64,000 bases of DNA from an uncultured Acetatifactor sp. (GTDB taxonomy: Bacteria > Bacillota > Clostridia > Lachnospirales > Lachnospiraceae). A program made the position numbers and the translations under genes. The stretch spans positions 124,001-188,000 of the forward strand of contig CAKRUB010000003.1 of assembly GCA_934402375.1 (NCBI GenBank). The letters run 5' to 3'. Of this stretch, positions 62,615 through 64,000 are shown in pieces (positions within the stretch are counted from its first letter, which is position 1; each line of letters starts with the position of its first letter). Under the pieces are notes generated by a model that saw only the letters and a program-made list of their open reading frames with translations, was not told the DNA's origin and did not search any database.

Positions 62615-63481
62615 TTAGCCGATTGCCTCCGCACCGGCTATAATTTCTGTCAATTCCTGTGTAATAGAGCTCTGACGGGCTCTGTTATACTTCAACGCAA
62701 GATCACTTATCATTTCCTCAGCATTGCTGGTCGCATTGTCCATTGCCTGCATACGGGCGCCATTCTCACTGGCAACCGCCTCCATCAGCGCACCGTAGAT
62801 CAGACTCGTGACATACTTCGGTATCAGCATATCAAGGGCTTCTTCCTCCTGCGGTTCAAAGTTCATCAGGGTTTCCACCTGATTCTTCTCTTCGTTCTCC
62901 GCGGGAGCCTGCACCTCCACCGGCAACAGCTTTAACAGCGTGGGCACATGGCTCACCGTATTCTTAAAGGCTGTGTACGCCAGATAGATCTCTCCGATCT
63001 CTCCGTCCGCATAGGACTTCAACAGCTGACCGGAAAGTGCCATGGCGTCGGCATAGGCAGGTCCCTCGATAATCTCATTGTTGCACTCACGCACCTCGTA
63101 TCCGTGACGCTGGAATGCCTCGCGCCCTTTGCTTCCGATGGTGTAGATGACCAGATCCTCCTTCTTCCAGTCGGGATGCCTTGTCACCAGCTTCTCAACA
63201 TTGGAATTATATCCGCCGGCGAGACCTCTGTTCGCAGTGATCACGATCACCGCCTTCTTGTCAGACTCCCCGGAGTTAAGGTATTTATGGTCAATATGCC
63301 CCACACGCGCCAGAATGCTGTTCACCGTATCATACATGCAGTTGAAATATTCCTTGGAGCGCTCCGCGCTCGCTCTTGCACGCTGCAGCTTTACCGTAGA
63401 AACCAGCTTCATCGCTTTCGTGATCTGCTGTGTCCCCTGTATGCTGCTCTTGCGGCGTTTTATATCACGCATTGATGCCAT
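62615..63481 (-). CDS. atpG: F1 ATP synthase gamma subunit
   Basis: 288 residues. N-terminal MRDIKRRKSSIQGTQQITKAMK and C-terminal ARQSSITQELTEIIAGAEAI form the coiled-coil shaft; VITANRGLAGGYNSN lies in the globular part. Start ATG 63481 has GAAGGAGATTTGAAAT. It lies 42 bases upstream of atpD. Confidence 0.96.
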   Translation of the reverse strand: MASMRDIKRRKSSIQGTQQITKAMKLVSTVKLQRARASAERSKEYFNCMYDTVNSILARVGHIDHKYLNSGESDKKAVIVITANRGLAGGYNSNVEKLVTRHPDWKKEDLVIYTIGSKGREAFQRHGYEVRECNNEIIEGPAYADAMALSGQLLKSYADGEIGEIYLAYTAFKNTVSHVPTLLKLLPVEVQAPAENEEKNQVETLMNFEPQEEEALDMLIPKYVTSLIYGALMEAVASENGARMQAMDNATSNAEEMISDLALKYNRARQSSITQELTEIIAGAEAIG

Positions 63482-63530
63482 ATTTCAAATCTCCTTCATG
63501 CATTTCGCAGATCCGGCTTTCGGCTTACGC

Positions 63531-64000
63531 TTATTTCCACGCTGCCACAAACTCTTCAAGCGCCTTCTTTAACAGCTCTTCCGTCTCGTCAGAAATAACC
63601 TTCTCGGAAGCGATGTTCGCAGGTATCTCAGGATACTTGGTATCAAGGAACTCAAACAGCTCCGCCTCAAATCTCGTAATATCTTCCACCGGTATTCTCA
63701 GCAGATATTTCTTTGTCACCGCATAGATAATGATAACCTGATACTGGACAGGCATCGGCTTGTACTGCGGCTGCTTGAGAACCTCACGGATTCTTTCGCC
63801 CTGTGCCAGCTTCTCCTTCGTGTCATCATCCAGCTCGGAGCCGAACTGCGCAAAGGAAGCAAGCTCTCTGTACTGTGCAAGCTCTGTACGGATAGGCGCC
63901 GCGATCTTCTTCATCGCCTTGATCTGTGCCGCACCACCTACACGCGATACCGACAGACCTGCGTTGATTGCCGGACGGAAACCAGAGTTAAACATCTCCG
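63531..64000 (-). CDS. atpA: F1 ATP synthase alpha subunit, N-terminal part cut by window edge
   Basis: The last 156 codons of atpA; the N-terminal two-thirds lie beyond 64000. The signature [31 protein letters not shown] and the helical C-terminal domain are clear. It is followed by atpG after 49 bases, the standard order alpha-gamma-beta-epsilon. Confidence 0.95.
   Translation of the reverse strand, partial: EMFNSGFRPAINAGLSVSRVGGAAQIKAMKKIAAPIRTELAQYRELASFAQFGSELDDDTKEKLAQGERIREVLKQPQYKPMPVQYQVIIIYAVTKKYLLRIPVEDITRFEAELFEFLDTKYPEIPANIASEKVISDETEELLKKALEEFVAAWK

Overview
The window looks like chromosomal DNA of a Gram-positive, spore-forming anaerobe of the class Clostridia, most likely family Lachnospiraceae. 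The basis is gene content and style: SpoVT and SpoVG, a GlgC/GlgD pair, a DnaD-DnaC loader operon next to murC, AGGAGG-type ribosome binding sites, lipoprotein signals, a T-box leader and many small Lachnospiraceae-type membrane proteins. The species was not identified. Almost all of the sequence is coding. No rRNA, tRNA, CRISPR array or prophage was seen.

Layout. 1-4.6 kb: 3' part of pyrC (cut by the left edge), a small lipoprotein, then an overlapping plsC / ECF sigma / two membrane proteins / PrsW-type protease operon. 4.6-12.2 kb (minus strand): murF, ddl and a GH9-like lipoprotein, then an amidohydrolase, a degenerate LytM/M23 protein and a MATE exporter. 12.2-22.2 kb (minus): an EF-hand protein, an SseB-domain protein, an aconitase-family hydratase, glgP, and ileS behind a T-box. 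22.2-28.9 kb is an accessory-looking stretch: a MITE-like element, a diguanylate cyclase, spoVT, a deletion-fused AraC/ABC pseudogene, a CPBP protease with an HTH regulator behind twin palindromes, and a DUF4143 ATPase. 28.9-33.8 kb: a zinc-ribbon membrane protein, a sugar-type operon (PfkB kinase, TetR, ThuA, TIM-barrel isomerase) and a 33-residue small protein.

33.8-42.6 kb is the most coherent functional unit: a Fe3+-family ABC importer with a fused permease, plus a HAD phosphatase, transcribed away from a binding-protein / YesM-type kinase / AraC-type regulator triad. The arrangement resembles AfuABC sugar-phosphate import controlled by an HptARS-like sensor. 42.6-49.5 kb: mfd, pth, spoVG, glgD, glgC. 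49.8-56.6 kb: murC, a dense DnaA-box cluster, dnaD, the dnaC-type loader, a divergent prs, bioY behind a BirA operator, and queT behind a probable preQ1-type structured leader. 56.6-64 kb (minus): end of the F1 ATPase operon (atpA, G, D, C) followed by a conserved hypothetical, a Trm13-like methyltransferase and a large secreted protein with a degenerate C39-like tail.

The strongest leads are the DnaA-box array at 51156-51290, the sugar-phosphate transport and sensing locus, the sigma/PrsW cassette, the queT leader, and the MITE-like element with exact target duplication at 22594-22750. All names rest on reading motifs by eye. No database search or folding program was run.
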